Notes: generated from the letters alone by a model not told the origin. A DNA stretch of 64,000 nucleotides from Nonomuraea turcica (GCF_030718205.1 NZ_JAUZQF010000024.1:113811-177810), one strand, 5' to 3'; positions 42,121-50,687 are shown, counted from the first letter of the stretch. Numbers and translations are program-made.

Positions 42121-42264
42121 TCTGGGGTCAGCCTTTCTCTCCAATGTGTCTTCCGGTCGGGTCTGTTGATGTTGCCAGCGTGTCGATCCATCGTTTGAGT
42201 CGTCGTGCCTGGCGGGCCATCAGTTCAGGTTGTCCGAGCGCGTTGCTGAGCACGGCGCTGCCCT

Positions 42265-42345
42265 GGCAGGACGCGCTGTGGTCGTGCGGCAGGTGGACCA
42301 GCATGACATAGCGTGTCGTCCGCTCGACGAGGGTGCGGCGGGGAT
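42265..42345 (-). mobile_element. IS30-like transposase scrap
   Basis: About 27 codons on the minus strand read RRTLVERTTRYVMLVHLPHD and HSA, the conserved block of IS30-family transposases (LVER-x-TR-x-x-LLLHLP-x-DH). Flanking frames (GQPELMARQARRLKRWIDTL downstream; WRHGPFCVSCDAEVVHPACD upstream) may be pieces of unrelated genes. Confidence 0.6.
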
Positions 42346-42558
42346 CGGCTTGCCGTCGCAGGCCGGATGCACCACCTCGGCGTCGCAGCTGACGCAGAAC
42401 GGGCCGTGTCGCCAGCCGACGACGGGCACCTGTGTGCCGCGTGCGTACTGGGTTAGGGCGTGGGGTGGAACTCGATGAGCCATCGGTCCCTTCCCTGGCA
42501 TCGCGCTGAAAGCGGATATGGTCACCAGAACGCTGTCAGCGTCTATCGCCGTACTCGC

Positions 42559-42587
42559 TTAACGTTAACTTAACGTGAGGGTAGAGT
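42559..42587 (+). promoter_or_regulatory. Promoter and operator of the MerR gene at 42636
   Basis: TTAACG (42559-42564) and TAGAGT (42582-42587) are 17 bases apart. The palindrome ACGTTAACTTAACGT (42562-42576) overlaps the -35 box and spacer. Normal spacing plus an overlapping palindrome suggests autorepression of the MerR gene. Confidence 0.6.
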
Positions 42588-42635
42588 GGCGCGTTCCTGG
42601 CGGGCGAGAACCGGGTTCGAGTGGTGGAGGAACGG

Positions 42636-43025
42636 ATGTCCGAGGGTCTGGTGCAGATCGGCGAGGTGGCCGAGCGGCTCGGGCTGTCCCTGCGGACGAT
42701 TCGGCACTACGAGGAGGTCGGCCTGGTGGTGCCCGAGCGCACGCCCGGCGGCTTCCGCCTCTACAGCGAGACCGACATCGGCCGGCTGGCTCTGGTCAAG
42801 CGGATGAAGCCGCTGGGGTTCAGCTTGGAGGAGATGCGCGATCTGCTGGAGATCACCGACCGTCTCGCCGCCGGGGACGACGATCCGAGCCTGGTGAGCC
42901 GGTTGCAGATGTTCGAGCGAGCGGTCGCCGACCGGGCCGAGAAGCTGCGCGAGCAGCTGGCGATGGCCAGGGAGTTCGCCGAGCAGTTGCGCCGTCAGCG
43001 TCAGCAGGCTGTCATGGCCCGATGA
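42636..43025 (+). CDS. MerR-family transcriptional regulator
   Basis: A 129-residue protein; ATG 42636 has GGAGG six bases upstream. The winged helix is VQIGEVAERLGLSLRTIRHY followed by EEVGLVVPERTPGGFRLYSE, and residues 75-129 form the dimerisation coiled coil (LVSRLQMFERAVADRAEKLR). No cysteine is present in the effector part, so it is not a classical metal sensor. The SulP transporter gene lies 337 bases downstream on the same strand and may be under its control. Confidence 0.92.
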   Translation: MSEGLVQIGEVAERLGLSLRTIRHYEEVGLVVPERTPGGFRLYSETDIGRLALVKRMKPLGFSLEEMRDLLEITDRLAAGDDDPSLVSRLQMFERAVADRAEKLREQLAMAREFAEQLRRQRQQAVMAR

Positions 43026-43362
43026 GATTTTTCTCACCGCCTACGGATGAAGGGCCATCTCTCACGTCAGGGTAGCTTTAGGGGATGGCCCGCCCATCTG
43101 CGTGAGCCCGGTCCCTGGATTCCGGCCTGACCGGGGGCGACGACAGTGATCTACTCGGGGGATTTCATCGTGCTCGTCCGGCCTGCCGTTCATCCGCGCC
43201 GCTGGACAGCATCCGGTAACCCCGTTCTTGACTGACATGGCGGCGTCACCGCCGCGTCACAGCGCTGCCACACGCCCGCGACAGGCTGACCGGTAGCCCC
43301 CTTTCGCTTGCCGTTCGCGCGGTCGCTTCGCGGTGCGCACACACCCTTGACCTGGAGTTGTG
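43026..43362. other. Intergenic region before the SulP gene
   Basis: No gene was seen. GGGCCATC (43052-43059) and GATGGCCC (43084-43091) form a wide inverted repeat around TCACGTCAGGGTAG, which partly echoes the MerR promoter above. No riboswitch consensus was recognised. Confidence 0.4.
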
Positions 43363-44859
43363 TTGACTTCTTCTGCCCTGGCCATGCGCCGGTTCCGGTT
43401 GCCCGATCTGCGACACCTCACCCCGCGTGTGCTGCGGACCGAAGTGCTGTCCGGCCTGGTGGTCGCGCTGGCGCTGATCCCCGAGGCCATCTCGTTCTCG
43501 ATCATCGCCGGAGTGGATCCCAGCATCGGGTTGTTCGCCTCGTTCACCATGGCCGTGGTCATCTCCATCGTGGGCGGCCGATCAGCCATGATCTCCGCGG
43601 CCACGGGGGCGATCGCCCTGGTCGTGGCGCCGCTGGCGCGCGAACACGGCCTCGGATACCTGGTCGCCGCGGTCATTCTGGGCGGGCTGTTCCAGATGGC
43701 TATGGGGGCGCTCGGCGTGGCGCGGCTGATGCGGTTCGTGCCGCGCAGCGTGATGGTCGGCTTCGTCAACGCCCTCGCCATCCTGATCTTCATGGCCCAA
43801 GTGCCCGAGCTGATCGACGTGCCCTGGGTGGTCTACCCGCTGGTGATCGGTGGACTGGCGCTCATGGTGTTCTTCCCGCGCATCACCAAGGCAGTGCCCG
43901 CTCCGCTGGTGTCCATCGCCATCCTGACCGCCATAACGCTCGGCGCCGGGCTGGCCGTGCCGACCGTAGGCGACAAGGGCGTGCTGCCGTCCTCGCTGCC
44001 CGTTCCCGGCCTGCCCGACGTGCCCTTCACCTTGGACACGCTGACCCTCATCGCGCCGTACGCGCTCGCGCTCGCCTTGGTCGGGCTGATGGAGTCGCTG
44101 ATGACGGCCAAGCTCGTCGACGACATCACCGACACGCACTCCAACAAGACCCGCGAGTCCATCGGCCAGGGCGTCGCCAACATCGTCACCGGCTTCTTCG
44201 GCGGCATGGGCGGCTGCGCCATGATCGGCCAGACCATGATCAACGTCAAGAACGGCGCCCGCACCCGCATCTCGACCTTCTGCGCCGGCGTCTTCCTCAT
44301 GGTCCTGTGCATCGCCTTCGGCCCGTGGGTGTCGCAGATCCCGATGGCCGCCCTGGTGGCCGTCATGATCCTGGTGTCGTTCGCCACCTTCGACTGGCAC
44401 TCCATCGCCCCCGCCACGCTCAAGCGCATGCCCGCCGGCGAGATCACCGTCATGGTCGTCACCGTCGCGGTCGTGGTCGCCACCCACAACCTGGCCATCG
44501 GCGTCGTCATCGGCTCACTGACCGGCCTGGTCATCTTCGCCCGCCGCGTCGCCCACCTGGCCAACGTCACCGCCTGCCTCGATCCGGACGGCAAGCAGGT
44601 CGTCTACGCCGTCACCGGCGAGCTGTTCTTCGCCTCCAGCAACGACCTGGTCTACCAGTTCGACTATGCCGGTGACCCCGATGATGTGGTCATCGACCTG
44701 ACCGATGCGCACATCTGGGACGCCTCGTCGGTGGCCGCGCTGGACGCCGTCGAGACCAAGTACGCCGCCCGCGGCAAGAAGGTCACCATCGTCGGCCTCA
44801 ACCAGCCCAGCGCCCGTCTGCACGACACCCTCGCCGGGCAGCTCACCGGCAGCCACTAG
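43363..44859 (+). CDS. SulP-family anion transporter with STAS domain
   Basis: A 498-residue membrane protein with about eleven hydrophobic segments. TTG 43363 is chosen because GGAG is five bases upstream. The family core is visible in LSGLVVALALIPEAISFSII, GATGAIALVVAPLA-like helices and GGMGGCAMIGQTMINVKNGA, and the cytoplasmic STAS domain at residues 410-498 (VYAVTGELFFASSNDLVYQF; VIDLTDAHIWDASSVAALDA). SulP proteins import sulfate, bicarbonate or other anions. No sulfate-assimilation or carbonic-anhydrase gene is adjacent, so the substrate is open. Confidence 0.93.
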   Translation: MTSSALAMRRFRLPDLRHLTPRVLRTEVLSGLVVALALIPEAISFSIIAGVDPSIGLFASFTMAVVISIVGGRSAMISAATGAIALVVAPLAREHGLGYLVAAVILGGLFQMAMGALGVARLMRFVPRSVMVGFVNALAILIFMAQVPELIDVPWVVYPLVIGGLALMVFFPRITKAVPAPLVSIAILTAITLGAGLAVPTVGDKGVLPSSLPVPGLPDVPFTLDTLTLIAPYALALALVGLMESLMTAKLVDDITDTHSNKTRESIGQGVANIVTGFFGGMGGCAMIGQTMINVKNGARTRISTFCAGVFLMVLCIAFGPWVSQIPMAALVAVMILVSFATFDWHSIAPATLKRMPAGEITVMVVTVAVVVATHNLAIGVVIGSLTGLVIFARRVAHLANVTACLDPDGKQVVYAVTGELFFASSNDLVYQFDYAGDPDDVVIDLTDAHIWDASSVAALDAVETKYAARGKKVTIVGLNQPSARLHDTLAGQLTGSH

Positions 44860-44904
44860 AAAGTCCTCCGGGAAATCGGCTCGCGGGCGGAGACGGGCAG
44901 CACG

Positions 44905-44938
44905 CACGATGCTCCCAATATCACGATGCTCCTAATAT
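44905..44938. repeat. Tandem 17-bp direct repeat, two copies
   Basis: CACGATGCTCCCAATAT is followed at once by CACGATGCTCCTAATAT. It lies in the gap after the SulP gene and has no obvious role. Confidence 0.9.
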
Positions 44939-45011
44939 GCGGGCGATCGCCGCCGTCAACGCGAGACGGCCCAGGCCATCGGCGAGGAGTGGACGGGTGC
45001 CGGCTGGCCGG

Positions 45012-45045
45012 GCCGGTAGATCTAGTGTCTGCCAGACCTACCGGC
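45012..45045. terminator. Nested hairpin between converging genes
   Basis: Outer arms GCCGGTAG/CTACCGGC enclose an inner stem GTCTG/CAGAC. It lies between the converging SulP and L,D-transpeptidase genes, 12 bases after the latter's stop, so a bidirectional terminator is likely. Confidence 0.6.
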
Positions 45046-45057
45046 GGTGTGCGGGTA

Positions 45058-46266
45058 TCAGAAGCTGATCGTGGGGCCGGCCTTCAGTGAGCTCCACTTC
45101 AGCCATTGCCGCCAGTTCTCCTGCCAGTGCCCCCACCCGTTCGTGGGCTCCAGCTTCCGCGGCGACCCGGTGATGATGATCGGGTCGCCGATCAGCGTGT
45201 TCTTGATGAACCAGGCGGCATTGTCGGGGCTGATGTTCACGCATCCGTGGCTGACGTTCGAGTTGCCCTGCGAGCCGACCGACCAGGGCGCGCTGTGGAC
45301 GTACTCGCCGCTGTTGGAGATGCGCACGGTGTTGTAGACCGTCAGCTGGTAGTAGCCGGCCTGGCCGGGCCCGATGCCCGGGGAGGTCATGACGGTGACG
45401 GGCTCGCGCGACATCGCCAGGTGGATGCCCGAGGTCGTGTAGTACTTCCACTGCCCGCCCTGGCCGGCGCTCATCGGCATCGTCCGGACCTTCTTGCCGT
45501 CCCGCCGCACGATGAGCACGTGCTCGTCGGTGCTGCCCTTGGTGATCTGCGAGCGGCCGATCTTGAAGTTGAGCGTGACGTCACGTTTGCCGTACATGCC
45601 GGGCCCGCCGCGGACGCCCGCCAGCTGCGCCTCCACCCGCACCTTCGTATGCGCGGGCCAGTACTTCTGTGGCCGGAAGTCGACGTGCTGGTCGTCGAAC
45701 CAGTGCCAGGCGCCCTCCACCGGCTTGGAGCTGCGGACGGTGAGGTTGCGCTCGACCGATACCCGGTCGGTGACCGGCTTGTCGAAGGCGATCATGATGG
45801 GCATGCCGACGCCCACTGTCAGCCCGGTGTCGTCCTTGTTCGGGGTGATGGTCTCGATGTCGAACGTCTCTTTGCCCTTGACCGTGGTGAACGTGCTGGT
45901 GCTCGTGCTCTGCTTGCCCGCGGCGTCCTCGGTGACGGCGGTGACCGTGTAGGCGGTGCCGGGGCGGGCGGTGCCGATGCTGCGCCAGCGGGTGCCGTCA
46001 CCGCTCAGCACGCCCTTGAGGGAGGCGGACTTGCCGCCATCCACCCGTACGCTCGTGAGCTTGCCCCCGTGGACGGCCACGACCATGGGCTGGTCGGTGG
46101 GCACATTGGAGGTCTTGTCCTGCGGCGAGAACGACACGGAGGCCCCGCGGGCTCCTCCACCGGCCATGGCGACCCCATCCCGGCCGCTCCCGGCAGGGAC
46201 GTCCGAGCATGCCGTCAGCAGCGCCAAGGCCAGCAGGCCGGCCGATCCATACGGTATCCGCTCCAC
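45058..46266 (-). CDS. L,D-transpeptidase lipoprotein (Ig-like plus YkuD)
   Basis: A 402-residue exported protein starting at a GTG with AAGGGAG upstream. The lipobox is in LLALALLTACSD, so the protein is anchored at Cys20. Residues 45-245 are two Ig-like domains (VSFSPQDKTSNVPTDQPMVV; GMPIMIAFDKPVTDRVSVER). Residues 250-375 are the YkuD catalytic domain with HSAPWSVGSQGNSNVSHGCV and NIS, containing the His and catalytic Cys. These enzymes form 3-3 cross-links in peptidoglycan outside the membrane and are inhibited by carbapenems. It is monocistronic. Confidence 0.95.
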   Translation of the reverse strand: MERIPYGSAGLLALALLTACSDVPAGSGRDGVAMAGGGARGASVSFSPQDKTSNVPTDQPMVVAVHGGKLTSVRVDGGKSASLKGVLSGDGTRWRSIGTARPGTAYTVTAVTEDAAGKQSTSTSTFTTVKGKETFDIETITPNKDDTGLTVGVGMPIMIAFDKPVTDRVSVERNLTVRSSKPVEGAWHWFDDQHVDFRPQKYWPAHTKVRVEAQLAGVRGGPGMYGKRDVTLNFKIGRSQITKGSTDEHVLIVRRDGKKVRTMPMSAGQGGQWKYYTTSGIHLAMSREPVTVMTSPGIGPGQAGYYQLTVYNTVRISNSGEYVHSAPWSVGSQGNSNVSHGCVNISPDNAAWFIKNTLIGDPIIITGSPRKLEPTNGWGHWQENWRQWLKWSSLKAGPTISF

Positions 46267-46430
46267 GGGCGACTCCCTTCGTCCGAGGGTGACCGCTTTG
46301 TCGCTTTTATTGCCCTTAGTGGTGAATGGTCACATCCGGGAGCTGGTAAAGACCATCAAAAGTGGGTGTCCCAAGCGGGGTGCCCGCTTAGAGGTGGCGC
46401 CATACACGCGAGACCTGGAGGGCTCGGCAC

Positions 46431-46634
46431 GCTTGCGAACAAGGGACCCGCGCCCAAGGCTGGTCCTGGCACGACATCGCCCGCCGGCTCGGGCTGACCA
46501 AACAGGCCATGCACTACAAGCACGGCCTGCGCTTCCGCCGCGAGGAGCCGATCCCCCACCCGGTAGCTGCCAAGCGAGCGGAAGGCTGCAGTAAGAGCCG
46601 ACTGGTCCCTGACCCGCTGGAAGGCCGACCGTAA
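46431..46634 (+). pseudogene. Helix-turn-helix gene fragment
   Basis: The plus-strand frame reads EQGTRAQGWSWHDIARRLGL and TKQAMHYKHGLRFRREEP, a helix-turn-helix of the type found in small actinomycete DNA-binding proteins (W-x-x-IARRLGVTKQAVHKKH). It has no start codon or ribosome site and runs to a stop at 46634. The N-terminal part is lost, so it is probably a remnant. Confidence 0.5.
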
Positions 46635-46689
46635 CGCGCATCACCTGTCACGACCGGCCCCACGTCAGTTGTGGCAAGCTCACAGGGCC

Positions 46690-46760
46690 GCTATGACATG
46701 CCCCCCGAGAGAAGCCGTCCCGGCCCCATGGGGGAGATGGTGCTGAGCGTCTGCGATTCT
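46690..46760 (-). other. Possible right end and guide-RNA region of the TnpB-like gene
   Basis: Directly after the nuclease stop the minus strand contains the self-complementary CCCCATGGGG and then TCTCTCGGGGGGCATGTCAT, which resembles IS605 right ends finishing in a G-rich stem and TGTCA. In TnpB systems this region specifies the guide RNA. The assignment is tentative and no left end was found. Confidence 0.3.
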
Positions 46761-48776
46761 CTATGTTTGCCGGAGCATTTCCGGCAAATCGGGTGGGCGT
46801 GGCCGTGGCGGGCTGTCTGCGTACGGTCCCAGGGGGAGTACGGGGGTGGCCGCGACGCGGTGGAAGCCGGTCCGCTGGTGAGGATCGCGTGCAAGTCCTG
46901 TGCGTCCCGCGGGTGGGCGGGTCGTCTGGGGTGCTTGGCCCGCCGGACGCTGTCCACCCATGTTGGGGGGTGGGGCGGGCACCGTGCGCCGGTCGGGCAC
47001 ACGGCTGGAGGTCGTCACATTGTTGGCCGGGTGGCGGTTGGGGGTGCGGGTGGGGCGTTTGGGGGTGAGCCGGTTCTTGGCTCGGTCCCGGGCGGCTGGG
47101 CGGGGGTGCAGGTCGGTTCGGGTGCGGCGGGCGCGGCGGGCGGCCCGGGTCGCCTTGCGAGGGCGGCGGGCGCGGGCCACGTTGCCCTCCACCACCTGCC
47201 GGATGGTGCGGGTGCCGGTGGTGCGGTCGGTGCGGGTGGCCTGCTGGCCGAGCAGGCCACGGGCGAGGATGCGTTCGGCCGCCGCCCAGTCCCGATCACA
47301 CGACAGCCCGCAAGCCGGACAGTGCGCCCACGCCCAGCCCCGCTCGGCGAGCCGGTCCGGGGCCGGGCAATGCTGCAGCACCGAGGCGCCGTCACCGCAG
47401 CGGGGGCAGTACTTGGAGGTGCCGCGCGCCGGGACGGTGACCACGGCGATCGCGTTCTTGGCCGCCAGGTGCCGGATCGCCTCCACGACCTGTCCGCGTA
47501 CCTGTCCCGACAGCCGCGCGTTCGCGCGTCCCCGCCGCCCGCGTGCTTCCAGGGTGGCCAGGTCCTCCAGGTAGATGACCGTCGCCCCGGCGGCGAGCGC
47601 CTGGTCGACTGCCCAGCGGGCCGCCGACCAGGCCAGCGCCTTGTTCAAGTGCCGGATGCGCGCGCACACCCGCTCATGCTCCAGCACGATGACCTCATAA
47701 GCCGCGGCCAACGCGGGGAAGCGGGGGTCGGCGGGCGTGATGCCGGCCAGCAGCCGCTCCTGGTGTTTGCGCTTGGTGGCCAGGTGCTCGCGCTCGGCCC
47801 GCAGCCGGTGCAGTTTGGCCGACACGCCGCTCGCGTCGTAGGCCAGCGGCCGCCCATCGGTGACCACCCGGCCGCCGGCCGTCAGATGTCCGATGGTGCC
47901 GGTCAGCAGGCTATTCAGGCCCCAGTCGAAGCCGCACCCGATCACATGACCGGTGGCCGGCGCAAAACCGATCGAGGTCTGGAACGGCAGATCGACCCGC
48001 ACCCGCCCCTTGGCCACCCACAGGGTGGGGGCGCACAGTTTCGCCTCCGCGGGCACGGTCGGCGGCAGGGCGATGGGCAGCAGGTGCCAGGCCCAATCTC
48101 TGGCTGAGGCCGGGGACGCGGTCAGGGGCAGCTTCACCCGCAGCCGGGCGCTGCGCTCGCCGGTGCGTTCCAGGGTGGCCAGTTGCCGGTCGGCCGCGGC
48201 CAGCACAATCTGCGCCGCACACGCCGGAGGACCCTCCAGCTCGGTCAGGTCCGCAGGCAGCTGACCGTCGTGCGCGTCGCGGTAGGCGCGGACCTGCCGG
48301 GTGCGGTTGCGGATCTCCGCCGCGCCTGCCCTATCCGGCAGCACCGCCCGCAACGCCGCCCAATCGGCGTCGGTGCGCTTGCTCGGCTCGCGCGGCCAGG
48401 TCGCCACGATCGCCGCCACCAGCTCGCGGCGGTGCAGCGCCAGCCGCAGCAGACGGGCCGCCTGCTCCTGGGCACACCGCAGCACCCGATCACACACATG
48501 CACGCCCGCAGCCGGACTCACGCCCCAGCCCAGCCTGCGCACAGCCATCCAGCCCTTGGCCGGCAACGCGCGCCCGTCCAACCCCACCCCAGAGGCCAGG
48601 GCATCCAGATCCGCCGCACTCCACCGGCCGGCCACGATCTCGGCGGTCAGCTCCCGCGCCAGGCCGGTCAGCCAGGCCACCCGCTCGGCCAGCAGCGGCT
48701 GCGAGACAAGCTGACCGGTCTGCTCCACAATCGCGCGATGGGCGGTGCAGGTCGCCGTCGCGGTGAGCCTGCTCAT
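46761..48776 (-). CDS. tnpB: Long TnpB-like RuvC nuclease (IS605 OrfB/Cas12-related), stand-alone
   Basis: A 671-residue protein (ATG 48776; the frame stays open 31 codons further upstream). All RuvC pieces are intact: RuvC-I Asp in VIGCGFDWGLNSLLTG (near 284), RuvC-II Glu in VIYLEDLATLE (near 404), a zinc ribbon from CPRCG (457-461) to CPAC (486-489), and RuvC-III Asp in DRDWAAAERILARGLL (near 496). The N-terminal 280 residues are much longer than in ordinary TnpB of about 400 residues, and a basic, Pro-rich tail of about 170 residues follows. TnpB proteins are RNA-guided DNA nucleases. There is no TnpA, CRISPR array or Cas gene nearby, so it may be a domesticated or long actinomycete TnpB variant. 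Confidence 0.85.
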   Translation of the reverse strand: MSRLTATATCTAHRAIVEQTGQLVSQPLLAERVAWLTGLARELTAEIVAGRWSAADLDALASGVGLDGRALPAKGWMAVRRLGWGVSPAAGVHVCDRVLRCAQEQAARLLRLALHRRELVAAIVATWPREPSKRTDADWAALRAVLPDRAGAAEIRNRTRQVRAYRDAHDGQLPADLTELEGPPACAAQIVLAAADRQLATLERTGERSARLRVKLPLTASPASARDWAWHLLPIALPPTVPAEAKLCAPTLWVAKGRVRVDLPFQTSIGFAPATGHVIGCGFDWGLNSLLTGTIGHLTAGGRVVTDGRPLAYDASGVSAKLHRLRAEREHLATKRKHQERLLAGITPADPRFPALAAAYEVIVLEHERVCARIRHLNKALAWSAARWAVDQALAAGATVIYLEDLATLEARGRRGRANARLSGQVRGQVVEAIRHLAAKNAIAVVTVPARGTSKYCPRCGDGASVLQHCPAPDRLAERGWAWAHCPACGLSCDRDWAAAERILARGLLGQQATRTDRTTGTRTIRQVVEGNVARARRPRKATRAARRARRTRTDLHPRPAARDRAKNRLTPKRPTRTPNRHPANNVTTSSRVPDRRTVPAPPPNMGGQRPAGQAPQTTRPPAGRTGLARDPHQRTGFHRVAATPVLPLGPYADSPPRPRPPDLPEMLRQT

Positions 48777-49174
48777 ACACCCACCGGCCCCGCCTCGCTC
48801 AGGCCAAAGCTGAGGCTGAGGAGTCGCACCGGGATCGGCCGGCATACGGCCCCGCTCGACGACCGGCACGCCCGCATACCCGGCACCCCCAACCCGCTCC
48901 GGCCTTCACCGTCAGTGACCGTAAGACTACCAACATTTAGCCCTGGCGGGTAGAACAAGTGAACGACTTCATGCCCATCTCACCCTCACCTGACTGGCCA
49001 GAACCGGGCACTGCCCGCCGCGTCGCGGGCGTAAGGGCTCAGCTCAGCGGCGTCGCCAGACGATCAGATCGGCGGGCACCTCACCAACGCCTACCGGCCG
49101 GGCTGGATGATCACGCGCGGGTCTGACCGTCGCCTCCAAACCGAAGAGCGCCACCACGAGATCACGGCAGACGC
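48777..49174. other. Intergenic stretch upstream of the TnpB-like gene
   Basis: About 400 bases between two minus-strand genes. A minus-strand frame ending VGVGEVPADLIVWRRR near 49044 may be the tail of a lost gene. No transposon left end, hairpin pair or CRISPR-like repeat was found. Confidence 0.35.
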
Positions 49175-49465
49175 TTAGGCTTTCATAGCGAATATGACAA
49201 GCAGTCCATACCCTGCATCTGTTGCCCGGCGTCCTGCGGCAACCTCCTCCCAGGACACGGCGTCCTTTCTGGAGCGGCCACGGCACTCAATGCCGATCTG
49301 CAGCGGATGGCCGGCTATGTGGCTTGCGACCAGTACGTCGACTTCGCGCAGCCGGCCGGTCACGCGGTCGCGCAACTGCGCCGATTCGGTGACTGTCGCG
49401 TCAGCGGCAAGGTTCTTCCTGATGAAGTAGACGACTGCCTGGAGGTCATTGGACCGTGCAGGCAT
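49175..49465 (-). CDS. Small PD-(D/E)XK nuclease-like protein
   Basis: A 96-residue protein whose core REVDVLVASHIAGHPLQIGI followed by ECRGRSRKDAVSW looks like a restriction-endonuclease fold (Asp, then Glu-x-Lys/Arg), as in Mrr-like or DUF-type nucleases. The ECR triplet has Arg where Lys is usual. It ends soon after the second strand, shorter than complete enzymes, so it may be truncated. TAACGT lies six bases before the ATG with no ribosome site, suggesting a leaderless gene. Activity is uncertain. Confidence 0.55.
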   Translation of the reverse strand: MPARSNDLQAVVYFIRKNLAADATVTESAQLRDRVTGRLREVDVLVASHIAGHPLQIGIECRGRSRKDAVSWEEVAAGRRATDAGYGLLVIFAMKA

Positions 49466-49620
49466 GCGGACACGTTAGCGGTGGGTCCGATGGTTTCGGG
49501 CGGCGCGGCACCAAAACCAACTGTCTATGCTGACTGCGCTTGATCGGACGTCGACGATCAGCGAAGGATTCGCTATCAGCCCAGGGATCGTCGCCGCACG
49601 GAAGGTCGGCGTCCGGAGGT

Positions 49621-50187
49621 CTATCCGAGGCTGACCGGTAGCAGGGCGCGGATTGTGGTGCGGACGGCCTCCAGGTCCACCGCCTCGGGAGCGACCCGCC
49701 ACTGGGCGTGAACGCCGATGACGGCCCCCACCAGCAAGACCGTGAACGCCTCCGGGGTCGTTCCCGGAGGCAGCGCCTGTGCCGGTACCCGGGCCTGTAC
49801 CGCCTGCCGGAGTGCCGCGTGAAGCCGCGCGTAGTGCTCACGGATCGGCGAGTCGACCTCCACGGCCTCGGCGAGCAGCGTGATGAACAAGCGCGTGACA
49901 GGCAGGCGGATGAAGCCTGTGACCTGGTCGAGCGGATCGCCGGGGCGGTCCCCGGAGGTCGGAGGGAAAGCGGTCAGCACGGCTTGGAGCTGGTCGTCGA
50001 CCACCGCTTCCAGCAGGCCCCGCTTGTTGCCGAAGTGCCAGGGGATGGAGCCGCGGCTGATGCCGGCCTTGTCGGCGATGTCGATGAAGCTCGTCTGCCG
50101 GTATCCCTTCTCGGCGAACAGCTCGGCGGCGGCCGTCACCAGCAGCCGGCGGCTCTCTTGAGTCCTCTCGATACGTCGCGTGGCCAT
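49621..50187 (-). CDS. TetR-family transcriptional regulator
   Basis: A 188-residue protein. The helix-turn-helix is TAAAELFAEKGYRQTSFIDI followed by ADKAGISRGSIPWHFGNKRG, and the C-terminal ligand domain is in LDQVTGFIRLPVTRLFITLL. An in-frame ATG three codons upstream (50196) is equally possible. The promoter region carries the direct repeat CGCATGGCAT/CGCGTGGCAT (minus strand) spaced 19 bases, a candidate autoregulatory site. The divergent neighbours are gene fragments, so its original target may be gone. Confidence 0.9.
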   Translation of the reverse strand: MATRRIERTQESRRLLVTAAAELFAEKGYRQTSFIDIADKAGISRGSIPWHFGNKRGLLEAVVDDQLQAVLTAFPPTSGDRPGDPLDQVTGFIRLPVTRLFITLLAEAVEVDSPIREHYARLHAALRQAVQARVPAQALPPGTTPEAFTVLLVGAVIGVHAQWRVAPEAVDLEAVRTTIRALLPVSLG

Positions 50188-50277
50188 GCGGTCCATCTAA
50201 TCAGGTATGCCACGCGACAGAGCGAATGCCATGCGGTATAGCCTATGTTGAGCAACATAGAAGGAAGGGAGTTCGCC

Positions 50278-50687
50278 ATGCGTTGGGTGACCTACGCGAC
50301 GGACGCCGGAGACCGCGTCGGAGCGATCGGTGACGACCGGATCCATCCCGTCGCGCCTGGCGTCAGCCTGATCGAGCTCATCGGCAGGGGCCGGGAGGAA
50401 CTGCGGGCCGCCGGGGAGTCGGCCCGGTCACCGACCCCGACGGGATCCGCGCGGTGCGCGGCTACCTCACCCACGTGATCGAGCAGGCCGACGCCGCCCA
50501 CGCCCGCGGCCTGACCTTCCAGGAGGCGATCGAGGTGGTGGACCTCGGTGAGTACGCCACCTGGCTGGACGCCGAGCGGATCGTGGTCAACTTCCACCGC
50601 CGCTACCGCGAACTCGACCCCGCCGCCACGCCCGAGCTGGACCAGATGAGGCTGATGGCCATGATGGCGCAGAAGGGGCTCTCGTGA
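50278..50687 (+). pseudogene. Chimera of a fumarylacetoacetase-type N terminus and an MBL-hydrolase C terminus
   Basis: From ATG 50278 (GGGAG six bases upstream) about 48 codons read MRWVTYATDAGDRVGAIGDD and VSLIELIGRGREELRAAGES, the start of a FAH-family protein. Near 50422 the text changes frame and family to GPVTDPDGIRAVRGYLTHVI, EQADAAHARGLTFQEAIEVV and DLGEYATWLDAERIVVNFHR, the C-terminal part of a metallo-beta-lactamase-fold hydrolase. Both catalytic centres are missing. An internal deletion joining two neighbouring genes explains it best. Confidence 0.7.

Noticed and set aside
43026..43362. Riboswitch upstream of the SulP transporter
   Set aside because: Only a wide eight-base inverted repeat is visible; no known riboswitch core was recognised.
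46671..48107. 478-codon plus-strand frame over the TnpB-like gene
   Set aside because: The minus strand holds the intact RuvC and zinc-ribbon motifs; the plus frame is low-complexity Gly/Ala/Arg text.
46690..49000. CRISPR array next to the Cas12-like protein
   Set aside because: No regularly spaced direct repeats were found upstream or downstream.
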